Assembly: GCF_003858655.1 (NCBI RefSeq)
Contig: NZ_RQXV01000015.1
Coordinates: 34,020-98,019, forward strand
From: Amphritea balenae
Lineage (GTDB): Bacteria; Pseudomonadota; Gammaproteobacteria; Pseudomonadales; Balneatricaceae
Length of the DNA: 64,000 nucleotides
Reading direction: 5' to 3'
The stretch's first letter is position 1. Each line of letters starts with the position of its first letter. The position numbers were made by a program, and so were the translations under genes. Below are positions 27,114 to 35,200 of this stretch, one piece after another. The notes beneath the pieces were generated by a model that was given only the letters and a program-made list of their open reading frames with translations, was not told the origin of the DNA and searched no databases.

Positions 27114-28037
27114 ATGCTCCAACCACAACAGCTTTACCGAAATCTTAGCCGCACTGCTTTTTTCATACTGTTTTTGCTTGCTCCGATATCCGATCTGTTT
27201 CGCTATGACCTGACACTGGGACACTTCATCCTGTTTGGCCAGCCATTAGGGCTGGGCATCGATCAGGCAGTGGCTGGTGTGACAGGGACTGATGCCGCCT
27301 TACAGGTATTGTTACGGGTGCTATTACCTATCGTTGTTATTGTCGCGACTGGTATATGGATAGCAGCAAAATATGGGCGTTTGTATTGTGGCTGGCTCTG
27401 TCCTCATTTTTCAGTGGTAGAACTGATTAACGGGCAGATGCAAAAATTACTGGGTCGTCCGACGATCTGGGAAAAGGGTAGTAAACCCCACAGTACCCCA
27501 GCCTGGCTGATGCTGGTTTTTAGCAGCTCGCTGATGGCACTGGTCTGGTCGATTGGTTTGTTAGGTTATTTAGTACCGCCAATCGAGTTGTATAATGATC
27601 TGCTGAATTGGCAGTTAAGTGGTGGCAGAGTGATATTCATCTGCGCTGCGACCTTGATTTTTCTGGCAGATTTTTTGTTTGCCCGACATCTGTTTTGTAA
27701 ATTTGGTTGTGCTCTGGGGGTGTTCCAGAGCCTGCTTTGGATGATGAATCCCAAAGCCCTGATGGTCAGTTTTGATAGTAAACGAGCTGATCTTTGTAAG
27801 GACTGTAACAAGGCTTGTGATACAGCCTGTCCGATGCGGCTACCGGCCCGTAGTATTAAACGCCGTAAGTTTACCTGTACCCAGTGCAGTGAATGTATTC
27901 ATGCCTGCAACGAAGTACAGAAAGATAATCCGGATGGCGGGTTATTACACTGGACACCCGGTGACCAGCGACGCGATGCTGAGAGTGACCGGATGATTCC
28001 CACACTTAATATTGAAAGCCGGAAAGAGGAGGAATGA
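27114..28037 (+). CDS. NapH/NosR/CcoG-like membrane polyferredoxin
   Basis: The product has 307 aa. About four to five transmembrane helices are followed by a cytoplasmic iron-sulfur tail. Membrane cysteines occur as CGWLCPHF and CKFGCALG, and two ferredoxin-type clusters are suggested by CKDCNKACDTACP and CTQCSECIHACNE. This family moves electrons across membranes (NapH, NosR) or assists oxidase assembly (CcoG). Its place between norB and norE suggests a role in nitric oxide reductase function or maturation, which is inference. Its stop overlaps the norE start. Confidence 0.8.
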   Translation: MLQPQQLYRNLSRTAFFILFLLAPISDLFRYDLTLGHFILFGQPLGLGIDQAVAGVTGTDAALQVLLRVLLPIVVIVATGIWIAAKYGRLYCGWLCPHFSVVELINGQMQKLLGRPTIWEKGSKPHSTPAWLMLVFSSSLMALVWSIGLLGYLVPPIELYNDLLNWQLSGGRVIFICAATLIFLADFLFARHLFCKFGCALGVFQSLLWMMNPKALMVSFDSKRADLCKDCNKACDTACPMRLPARSIKRRKFTCTQCSECIHACNEVQKDNPDGGLLHWTPGDQRRDAESDRMIPTLNIESRKEEE

Positions 28038-28630
28038 TGACAGCTGCTGAATTACCCCATTCCGCAACCGGTACCAAAATACTGCCAGGTGATTTTGCCA
28101 TCTGGTTGTTTATTCTGGCTGAACTCAGTGTGTTTGCACTGCTATTTTTGTTGTTTGCTATTACCCGGGCACGTTTCCCCGAAATGTTTGCCAATGGACA
28201 AGCGAATGCCAGCATTGGTGCGGGACTGATAAATACCGTCGCACTACTGACCAGTAGTTACTTTGTTGTGGCTGCGCAGCGAGCGTTGTTGAATAATCTG
28301 CGGATTAAAACCGTCATTAACATAGTGTTAGCGCTGGCCTGTGCCTGTATCTATCTGGTAGTGAAAAGTTATGAATATATGCATATTGGTGGCATGGGCT
28401 TTGGTCTGAGCACTAATGATTTCTATTTCTTTTACTTTGGTTTGACCGGTTTTCATATGCTGCATGTGATTCTGGGCATGCTGGTGCTAATTTTTCTTAG
28501 CGTTAAGGTTTATCTGGGGCACTATCATAGCGGCCGGATAAATGAGTTTGAGAGTGGTGCCTGTTACTGGCATATGGTGGATCTGCTGTGGCTGATTCTG
28601 TTTCCACTGGTTTATGTGTTGCAGGGGTAA
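28034..28630 (+). CDS. norE: NorE, cytochrome c oxidase subunit III-like protein
   Basis: The product has 198 aa (a second ATG lies one codon in). Five transmembrane helices match a short COX3 family protein, with the signatures GFHMLHVILGML and CYWHMVDLLWLILFPLVYVL. NorE is an accessory membrane protein of nitric oxide reductase in Paracoccus and Pseudomonas. The start overlaps the stop of the polyferredoxin gene, and GAGGAGG lies just upstream. Confidence 0.88.
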   Translation: MMTAAELPHSATGTKILPGDFAIWLFILAELSVFALLFLLFAITRARFPEMFANGQANASIGAGLINTVALLTSSYFVVAAQRALLNNLRIKTVINIVLALACACIYLVVKSYEYMHIGGMGFGLSTNDFYFFYFGLTGFHMLHVILGMLVLIFLSVKVYLGHYHSGRINEFESGACYWHMVDLLWLILFPLVYVLQG

Positions 28631-28636
28631 CGGACG

Positions 28637-28891
28637 ATGATTTCTGGAACAAAACTAATTGCAGTCTGGATCTTCCTGTTATTTCTTACCGGCGCGACAG
28701 CGCTGGTCGCTGAGCCTTATACCTTAACTATTGGCTTAGCGGCGATAGTTTTGCTGGTGACTGTGGTTAAGGCCAGTCTGCTGGTGGACCATTTTATGGG
28801 GCTGAAAAATGCTCCGCTGATGTGGCGTGGACTGTTATTGGGCTATGCCCCGGTCCTGGCGATCTGTATTACGCTGACTTACGCCTTTTGA
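28637..28891 (+). CDS. norF: NorF, COX4-like small membrane protein
   Basis: The product has 84 aa with three hydrophobic segments (about residues 6-22, 28-48, 62-82). The motif VKASLLVDHFMGLKNAP is typical of the prokaryotic cytochrome oxidase subunit IV / NorF family. It follows norE by 6 nt, the standard norEF order. It is thought to help nitric oxide reductase activity or assembly. Confidence 0.85.
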   Translation: MISGTKLIAVWIFLLFLTGATALVAEPYTLTIGLAAIVLLVTVVKASLLVDHFMGLKNAPLMWRGLLLGYAPVLAICITLTYAF

Positions 28892-28925
28892 ATACAATTT
28901 CTTTTAGATATCCGGGAGATGCGCA

Positions 28926-29747
28926 ATGAGCACTGTTTCTCAATTGAGCCAAACAGAAGAACTGCCGTTTTATGAACCTCAGGGCGATGAGGTTGAACTC
29001 TTCATGCATGCTTACGAGCATAAACTGCCGGTACTGATTAAGGGGCCTACCGGTTGTGGTAAAACCCGCTTCATCAGCTATATGGCCGATAAGCTGGGCC
29101 TGCCTCTCTATACCGTTGCCTGTCATGATGATCTGAGTGCTTCGGATCTGGTCGGTCGTCACCTTATTGGTGATGGGGCGACTGTCTGGAGTGATGGTCC
29201 GTTAACGCGGGCGGTTCGGGAAGGTGGTATCTGTTATCTGGATGAGGTTGTTGAAGCCCGTAAAGATACCACGGTGGTTATTCACCCGTTAACCGATGAC
29301 CGACGCATTTTACCGATCGACCGTACCGGTGAAACGCTGCATGCGCCGGATAACTTTATGCTGGTGGTTTCATATAACCCAGGCTATCAGAACCTGTTGA
29401 AGGGGATGAAACCAAGTACCCGACAGCGTTTCCTGTCGATGAGTTTCGATTACCTGTTGCCTGAGGCTGAAGTTGAAGTGTTGCTGAATGAGACTTCAAT
29501 AGAAAAGGCCATGGCTGAGCGGTTAGTTGTGCTGGCCAATACTCTGCGTGAACTGAAAGACCAGGATCTGGAAGAGGGCGCCAGTACCCGTTTGCTGGTA
29601 TATACCGCTACCCTGATTAGCACGGGCTTTGACCCGGTTAAAGCCTGTCGAGCGGGTATGATTGAGCCGCTGAGTGATGATCCGGACACCGTGATTGGTT
29701 TGATGGAGCTGGTACAAGCTGCCTTTGGCAGTAGCGAGCAGGAATAA
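28926..29747 (+). CDS. norQ: NorQ, MoxR-type AAA+ ATPase
   Basis: The product has 273 aa of the CbbQ/NirQ/NorQ family. Walker A is GPTGCGKTRF, Walker B is GGICYLDEVVEA, and a sensor/arginine region follows (NYNPGYQN-like VVSYNPGYQNLLKGMKPSTRQRF). It works with the VWA protein NorD to insert or activate metal cofactors of NorB. It lies 27 nt before norD. Confidence 0.93.
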   Translation: MSTVSQLSQTEELPFYEPQGDEVELFMHAYEHKLPVLIKGPTGCGKTRFISYMADKLGLPLYTVACHDDLSASDLVGRHLIGDGATVWSDGPLTRAVREGGICYLDEVVEARKDTTVVIHPLTDDRRILPIDRTGETLHAPDNFMLVVSYNPGYQNLLKGMKPSTRQRFLSMSFDYLLPEAEVEVLLNETSIEKAMAERLVVLANTLRELKDQDLEEGASTRLLVYTATLISTGFDPVKACRAGMIEPLSDDPDTVIGLMELVQAAFGSSEQE

Positions 29748-29774
29748 TCTTTCAGTTAGCGGAGTCGTAGAGCG

Positions 29775-31640
29775 ATGGAAGAACATGTAGGTCAGGTCTG
29801 GGACCGATTTATTACCAAAATTGCCAATCAGGGCTACCCTGAAGCGGCGGTTACCCTGGATCAGGTAAAAACCCCGTTAGGTGTTTTTTACCGGGCGTTG
29901 GGTGGTGATAGCGCTCTGCGTATTACTGCGACTACTGCAACACTACATAAAGCCCGGCGTAGCTGGTTGCACAAAGTGGCCGGTACCGGAAAAAAAGTTG
30001 AACTGGCATGGCAGGATGAAATCTGTCTTTACCTGCCGGCACAACTGGACTTGTTTCCTGATGCTCAACTGAATCGTGATCTGTACTTCTGGTTAGCAGC
30101 GATGGCCGGCACGCCGGTACCTGCGCAAACCCATCGTAACCTGAACTGGATTGTTGATAATCAACAACGTACCAGTAAAACATTGCAAAAGTATCGCGGC
30201 CTGCATCAGCGTTATCAGCGACTGGTTCGGGCCTTCATTGCTTTGCGTCCTGATCCGGTTAAGTTAAAACCTGAAATTGCCGCTCAGGAGCAGGCAATTC
30301 AACAGGCGCTTATCGATCCGGGTTCGATTACAGAACTACCTGAAGCGCGTTTTGCACCTGAGCCGGTGCCACTCTGGCTGCATCCTAATCCACCGCATAA
30401 TGGCGGTTTGTCCTCTAGCAATGAAACCAAAGACCGTAATGCTTCAAAAGGTGAGACCCGACAGGCTGAGCAACGCCGTCGACAGGCTGAGCGAGTGGAT
30501 AAGCCTGATGAACAGGGTGCGAACCTTGGTGTACGTCATGAGGCCGATCTGTTCTCTTTTGCTGAGTTCTGCAAGATGGATCGCAGCACCGAAGAGGAAG
30601 ACGACCTGGACCAGGCGGAAGGTATTGCCAACGATATCGATAAGATGTCGGTAACCCAGGACAACACCACCGTTGCCAGTCGAATTAAATTTGATCTGGA
30701 TCTGCCCTCTGAAGAGGAAGATGATATCCCGCTGAACGAGGGTATTCTGTATCCCGAGTGGGATTATAAGAAAAATATTATGCTGCGGGACTATTGTCAG
30801 ATTATTCCCATGATGAGCCGTAAAGCGGTTGATTGTGAGCTACCGGTGCACCTGCAGAAGCCGGCGCGTCGGTTACGGCGACAGTTTGAAAGTCTGGCGG
30901 CCCGTCCACAATGGATTCGGGGTCAGTATGAAGGCGATAAGCTGGATCTGGATGCTTATCTAGATTTTCGTGGTTCGGCTTCCAGTAATGGCTCAGCGAA
31001 TAGTGGTGATCCGCGACTGTACTACCAGAAGCGGCCTTTAGTCAGGGATATGGCTTGCCTGTTACTGGCTGACCTGTCGCTCTCTACCGATGCCTGGGTC
31101 AATGATAAGCAGCAAGTGGTTGATGTGATTCGTGATTCAGTACATTTGTTTGCCGAAAGTCTGCACGCCAGTGGCGACCAGTTTGCCATTCATGGCTTCT
31201 CATCACGCCGACGCCAGCATGTGCGTTTTAACTGCATTAAAGACTTTCATGAAAGTTATAACGCTAAAATCCGCGGTCGCATCGCTGATATCAGTCCGGG
31301 TTTCTATACCCGAATGGGTGCGGCAATCCGGCATGCCACTGATCTTTTAGGCAAACAGTCAGCCCAGAAAAAACTTCTGTTACTGTTGACCGATGGTAAG
31401 CCCAACGATCTTGACCGTTATGAGGGGCGGCACGGGGTTGAAGATACCCGTAAGGCGATTCTGGAAGCACGGAACCAGGGTTTAATACCTTTCTGTATTA
31501 CTATTGATGAGGAGGCAAACCAGTACCTGCCTTACTTATTTGGCAGACAGGGCTATACTTTTATCCGTCAGGCTGAGCAGCTACCTAAGCGATTGCCGCA
31601 ACTTTACATGACGCTGACTGGAAAACTGCTGGGCAGTTAA
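29775..31640 (+). CDS. norD: NorD, VWA-domain nitric oxide reductase activation protein
   Basis: The product has 621 aa. The C-terminal third is a von Willebrand factor A domain with a MIDAS-like DLSLSTDAW, a conserved threonine in YTRMGAAIRHAT and LLLLTDGKPND. The middle is strongly acidic (two EEDD/EEEDD segments) and probably disordered. NorD partners NorQ in maturing the NorCB complex. It is the last structural gene of the cluster. Confidence 0.93.
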   Translation: MEEHVGQVWDRFITKIANQGYPEAAVTLDQVKTPLGVFYRALGGDSALRITATTATLHKARRSWLHKVAGTGKKVELAWQDEICLYLPAQLDLFPDAQLNRDLYFWLAAMAGTPVPAQTHRNLNWIVDNQQRTSKTLQKYRGLHQRYQRLVRAFIALRPDPVKLKPEIAAQEQAIQQALIDPGSITELPEARFAPEPVPLWLHPNPPHNGGLSSSNETKDRNASKGETRQAEQRRRQAERVDKPDEQGANLGVRHEADLFSFAEFCKMDRSTEEEDDLDQAEGIANDIDKMSVTQDNTTVASRIKFDLDLPSEEEDDIPLNEGILYPEWDYKKNIMLRDYCQIIPMMSRKAVDCELPVHLQKPARRLRRQFESLAARPQWIRGQYEGDKLDLDAYLDFRGSASSNGSANSGDPRLYYQKRPLVRDMACLLLADLSLSTDAWVNDKQQVVDVIRDSVHLFAESLHASGDQFAIHGFSSRRRQHVRFNCIKDFHESYNAKIRGRIADISPGFYTRMGAAIRHATDLLGKQSAQKKLLLLLTDGKPNDLDRYEGRHGVEDTRKAILEARNQGLIPFCITIDEEANQYLPYLFGRQGYTFIRQAEQLPKRLPQLYMTLTGKLLGS

Positions 31641-31766
31641 GGGCGAAAGTCAAAAAAAACAGTTTAGTGAATGGGTTAACAAAAAAAGATTGCAGTTGGC
31701 ACTGGCAGTTTAGGCTACTCAGGTTATGATAGGCCCCTCAATCTATCTGTAACGGGTAAACCTGTA

Positions 31767-32450
31767 ATGCCGGAATCCAGACTACAGTCTATAGTCGCTG
31801 AACACTTTCTTTTTTCTTCTTTGCCGGAAAAGTCGCAAGAATCGCTGTCGCATCATTGCCGCACTATAAAGCTGAAGAATGATGAGACCTTGTTTCATCA
31901 GGGTGGTGATGTACATAATTTCTACATCGTTCTGGCAGGTAGCATTAAGCTGTTCCGGGTTTCGCCTGATGGTCAGACTAAAGTCATCGAAGTGATTCGC
32001 ACCGGTGGCACATTTGCTGAAGCACTGATGTTTATGGAGCAGGTACGCTACCCTCTGAACGCCTCAGCAATGGGCGCAACCGAGGTAATGGCGATCCCCA
32101 ATAATCTCTATAAAGAGATCCTTTTGGCTGAACCCCAGTGTGGGCTTAAACTGATGGGTAATATGGCAACTAAGCTGCATCGCCGAATCAATGAAATTGA
32201 GATACTGACGCTGCAGAACACCCGGCACCGTCTGGGCAACTACCTGTTTGGTCTGGCCCCTGATCCTGCTGCGAAACAATGTGTTGTACAGCTACCGATG
32301 GCGAAACAACTGATTGCATCTCAACTGGGGATGCAGCCGGAAACCTTTTCCCGTCTGATGAAAGAGATGAAAACCCAGGGACTGATCGATGTGAATGGCG
32401 CTGAGATCAATGTTTTTGATCTGCAGAAACTGCGAGAGTTTGGTCACTAA
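31767..32450 (+). CDS. dnr: Crp/Fnr-family regulator, Dnr-like
   Basis: The product has 227 aa. An N-terminal cyclic-nucleotide-binding-type barrel (about residues 17-130) is joined by a long helix to a C-terminal winged HTH with QLGMQPETFSRLMKEMKTQGLI. The FNR-type N-terminal cysteine cluster is missing, which points to the Dnr/NnrR NO-sensing branch rather than Fnr. Its position next to norD and the FNR-like box before norC suggest that it activates the nor genes in response to NO. Confidence 0.82.
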   Translation: MPESRLQSIVAEHFLFSSLPEKSQESLSHHCRTIKLKNDETLFHQGGDVHNFYIVLAGSIKLFRVSPDGQTKVIEVIRTGGTFAEALMFMEQVRYPLNASAMGATEVMAIPNNLYKEILLAEPQCGLKLMGNMATKLHRRINEIEILTLQNTRHRLGNYLFGLAPDPAAKQCVVQLPMAKQLIASQLGMQPETFSRLMKEMKTQGLIDVNGAEINVFDLQKLREFGH

Positions 32451-32481
32451 ACAGATTGAAAGGTTGAGCAATTAAATAAAA

Positions 32482-32510
32482 AAGCCTGACAGAGTCAGGC
32501 TTTTTTTTGG
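32482..32510. terminator. Bidirectional terminator between dnr and the membrane-protein gene
   Basis: A 9-bp perfect stem AAGCCTGAC / GTCAGGCTT with a 3-nt loop is flanked by A and T tracts on both sides. It lies 32 nt after the dnr stop. The same DNA encodes the last codons and stop of the opposing gene. Confidence 0.9.
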
Positions 32511-33112
32511 CTGTTTGAAACCTGATGCTTTAAGGCGGTTGCGGTTAATGGCAACGCCGCTGCTAGCAGAACCGGATAGACCACCGGATTGCTGAATGTA
32601 GGTAGCAGGTTAGCCGGGCCGAATAAAACCAGTGCCATCGCCATGTTTATCGCCGCTAATAATGCGATACCCTGAATTAACTTCTGCTTTATCAACAAGG
32701 CACCGAGAAGCATTACGCCCGAAACAGTTACGGCAACTATCTGGGTATACAGCTCGCCGTACTCCATGCGTCGCAGTAGCTCAAACAGGGCAAACAGACC
32801 TATCAGCCAGCGTCCCCATGCCGGACGAGTCCAGTGATCATTGCGGGCTGCTACTAATAACGCTGAAGCAATTAATGGCAGGGCTGCGTAATAAGCCAGA
32901 TTGCTAAGCATACGCTGCAGGGTCTGGATATCGGCGCCGCCCTGATTTAATAAAATCTCAGCCAGCGCTGAAACACCGATAAAAAGGCTGCTGAGAGCAG
33001 CAGCCTGAAGCGTTGATTTAGGCTCATCAGGTAACTTTTCTGCGCTGCGTTGCAGTTGATACGCAGCCATCAGCGCACCGATTAACAGTGCGCCGAATGC
33101 CAGACTTATCAA
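32495..33112 (-). CDS. Hypothetical multi-pass membrane protein
   Basis: The product has 205 aa with about six to seven hydrophobic segments. The start is TTG at 33112, with GGAG 8 nt upstream overlapping the end of hemL; no ATG gives a complete first helix. The stop codon is inside the terminator stem, and the QKKA tail comes from the terminator's poly-T arm. I do not recognise the family. It is probably cotranscribed with hemL (5-nt gap). Confidence 0.65.
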   Translation of the reverse strand: MISLAFGALLIGALMAAYQLQRSAEKLPDEPKSTLQAAALSSLFIGVSALAEILLNQGGADIQTLQRMLSNLAYYAALPLIASALLVAARNDHWTRPAWGRWLIGLFALFELLRRMEYGELYTQIVAVTVSGVMLLGALLIKQKLIQGIALLAAINMAMALVLFGPANLLPTFSNPVVYPVLLAAALPLTATALKHQVSNSQKKA

Positions 33113-33117
33113 TGCGC

Positions 33118-34407
33118 TTACTCCGCAGCCAGCTTAGCGAATACCCGATCAGCCGCTTCGATGGTAGCGTTGATATTCTCTTCAGTATGCGCCTGAGACA
33201 TAAAGCCTGCTTCAAACGCGGAAGGTGCCAGATAAACACCCTCTTCCAGCATGCCGTGGAAGAAGCGACCAAACTTGTCAGCATCACACTTCATCACTTG
33301 TTCGAAGCTGGTCACTTGCTCCTGATCGGTAAAGAACAGACCGAACATGCCACCTACCTGGCTGGTAGTGAAAGGTACGCCGTGACGTAACGCCATCGCT
33401 TCAAGGCCTTGTGCCAGAAGTTCAGTCTTGGCACTCAGCTTCTCGTGGAAGCCTTCTTCCTGCAAGGCATTCAGCATCGCCAGGCCTGCCGCCATAGCCA
33501 GAGGGTTACCTGACAGCGTGCCCGCCTGATAAACCGGACCTAAAGGCGCGATATATTCCATAATTTCACGTTTACCACCGAAGGCGCCAACAGGCAGTCC
33601 GCCGCCGATAACTTTGCCCATAGTGGTCAGGTCAGGAATAACGCCAAAATGGCCCTGCGCGCCGGTCAGGGAGACCCGGAAGCCGGTCATAACTTCATCC
33701 AGGATCAGGACGGTACCGTACTCATCACAAACCTCACGCAGGCCTTCAAGGAAGCCAGGTACGGGTGGGATACAGTTCATGTTGCCGGCAACAGGCTCAA
33801 CAATAATACAGGCGATCTCGTTACCAATTTCAGCAAAAGCCTGACGTACGTTATCGATATCGTTGTAAGTCAGCGTGATGGTGTGTTCTGCCAATGCTGC
33901 AGGTACGCCTGGAGAGCTTGGCTCGCCGAGTGTCAGCATGCCAGAGCCTGCTTTCACCAGCAGTGAGTCAGAGTGGCCGTGGTAGCAGCCTTCAAATTTA
34001 ACGATTTTGTCGCGCTTAGTGTAACCACGGGCCAGGCGGATGGCGCTCATGGTTGCTTCAGTACCGGAGTTAACCATCCGTACCAGATCCATGCCCGGCA
34101 TGATATCGCAGACTTTATCAGCCATATCGATCTCAATCGCTGTCGGTGCACCAAAGCCAAGACCGCTATTCATCATCTCACGTACGGCATCCATTACTGC
34201 CGGATGCTGGTGACCCAGAATCATCGGTCCCCATGAGCCAACATAATCGATGTATTGCTTATCATCTTCATCAAACAGATAAGCACCTTCACCACGCTTA
34301 AAGAAAATCGGGTTACCACCCACACCTTTAAAAGCACGTACCGGTGAATTTACGCCACCAGGAATATGGGCCTGAGCGGCCTGAAAAAGTGATTCTGAAC
34401 GGGACAT
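33118..34407 (-). CDS. hemL: Glutamate-1-semialdehyde 2,1-aminomutase HemL
   Basis: The product has 429 aa, the normal length. It is a fold-type I PLP enzyme with [17 protein letters not shown], the [12 protein letters not shown] segment, [11 protein letters not shown] and the PLP-lysine in [18 protein letters not shown]. It makes 5-aminolevulinate for heme, needed in quantity for the nor and cox heme enzymes in this window. The gene is followed by a TTG-start membrane-protein gene. Confidence 0.97.
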   Translation of the reverse strand: MSRSESLFQAAQAHIPGGVNSPVRAFKGVGGNPIFFKRGEGAYLFDEDDKQYIDYVGSWGPMILGHQHPAVMDAVREMMNSGLGFGAPTAIEIDMADKVCDIMPGMDLVRMVNSGTEATMSAIRLARGYTKRDKIVKFEGCYHGHSDSLLVKAGSGMLTLGEPSSPGVPAALAEHTITLTYNDIDNVRQAFAEIGNEIACIIVEPVAGNMNCIPPVPGFLEGLREVCDEYGTVLILDEVMTGFRVSLTGAQGHFGVIPDLTTMGKVIGGGLPVGAFGGKREIMEYIAPLGPVYQAGTLSGNPLAMAAGLAMLNALQEEGFHEKLSAKTELLAQGLEAMALRHGVPFTTSQVGGMFGLFFTDQEQVTSFEQVMKCDADKFGRFFHGMLEEGVYLAPSAFEAGFMSQAHTEENINATIEAADRVFAKLAAE

Positions 34408-34429
34408 AATGATCTCTCTTTAAAATCAC

Positions 34430-34556
34430 ACAAGTTCAGATTTTCCCTCATGCTTTGTTGCAAACGTACTCGCTCGGTCATTTATAGCTATAAACTCCCT
34501 CGCTGCGTGCGCTTGCGCCTCGCCTGAGAAAAAATCAATTCCTTGTACTAAGGCCC
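34430..34556. repeat. Possible dispersed repeat between hemL and thiE
   Basis: This non-coding spacer contains a perfect 14-bp palindrome TTTATAGCTATAAA followed by a CGC/GCG-rich segment and AAAAAATCAATTCC. The style resembles intergenic repeats of marine gammaproteobacteria, but no second copy was noticed in the window, so the assignment is tentative. Confidence 0.3.
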
Positions 34557-34558
34557 AT

Positions 34559-35200
34559 TTAGGAAAACAGGCTGTTGAATTGGGCTGCACGATTACAGAT
34601 ATTGTCGTTGGCAAACAAGCTGTGTATCACAGCGACCATGTCTGCACCTGCAGTAATAACTTGCTCAGCATTATCCATATTAATGCCGCCTATCGCCACC
34701 ACCGGAACAGGTAGTGTTGATCTGGCTTCAGATAGTAGCTGTAGCGGGGCGGGTTTGGCTTCAGGTTTAGTGCTGGAAGCAAAAAAAGCGCCGAAGGCAA
34801 CATAGTCACAACCTTGCTGGCAAGCGGTATTGGCCAGCGCCAGTGAGTCATGACAGGTATTGCCGATAATACTGTTGTTTCCCAGATACTCCCGGGCCTG
34901 ACTTACAATGCCGTCGCTTTGGCCCAGGTGTACCCCGTGAGCACCGATCTGCTTTGCCAGTTGGATATCGTCGTTGATCAGTAACGGACGGCTGAACTGA
35001 TTGCATAGGTCCAGTAACGCTCGGCTTTCAGTCAGACGTTTATTTTCATCAGTCGATTTGTCACGATACTGAATGATATGGGCGCCGCCACGTAATGCTT
35101 GTTCTACCTGAAACAGCATAGCGTCAGTATCTGGCATTAACTTGCTATCGGTAATAGCGTAAAGGCCGTGTAGTTGGTGCTGTAAATCAAATTCGGTCAT
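34559..35200 (-). CDS. thiE: Thiamine-phosphate synthase ThiE
   Basis: The product has 213 aa and a TIM barrel with the family motifs HIIQYRDKS, LLINDDIQLAKQIGAHGVHLGQSDG, GNTCHD and VVAIGGINMDNAEQV. It couples the thiazole and pyrimidine phosphates to thiamine phosphate. Its ATG overlaps the stop of the ClC gene (TGATG), so expression depends on that upstream gene; no TPP riboswitch is visible before it. No other thiamine gene is in the window. Confidence 0.96.
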   Translation of the reverse strand: MTEFDLQHQLHGLYAITDSKLMPDTDAMLFQVEQALRGGAHIIQYRDKSTDENKRLTESRALLDLCNQFSRPLLINDDIQLAKQIGAHGVHLGQSDGIVSQAREYLGNNSIIGNTCHDSLALANTACQQGCDYVAFGAFFASSTKPEAKPAPLQLLSEARSTLPVPVVAIGGINMDNAEQVITAGADMVAVIHSLFANDNICNRAAQFNSLFS

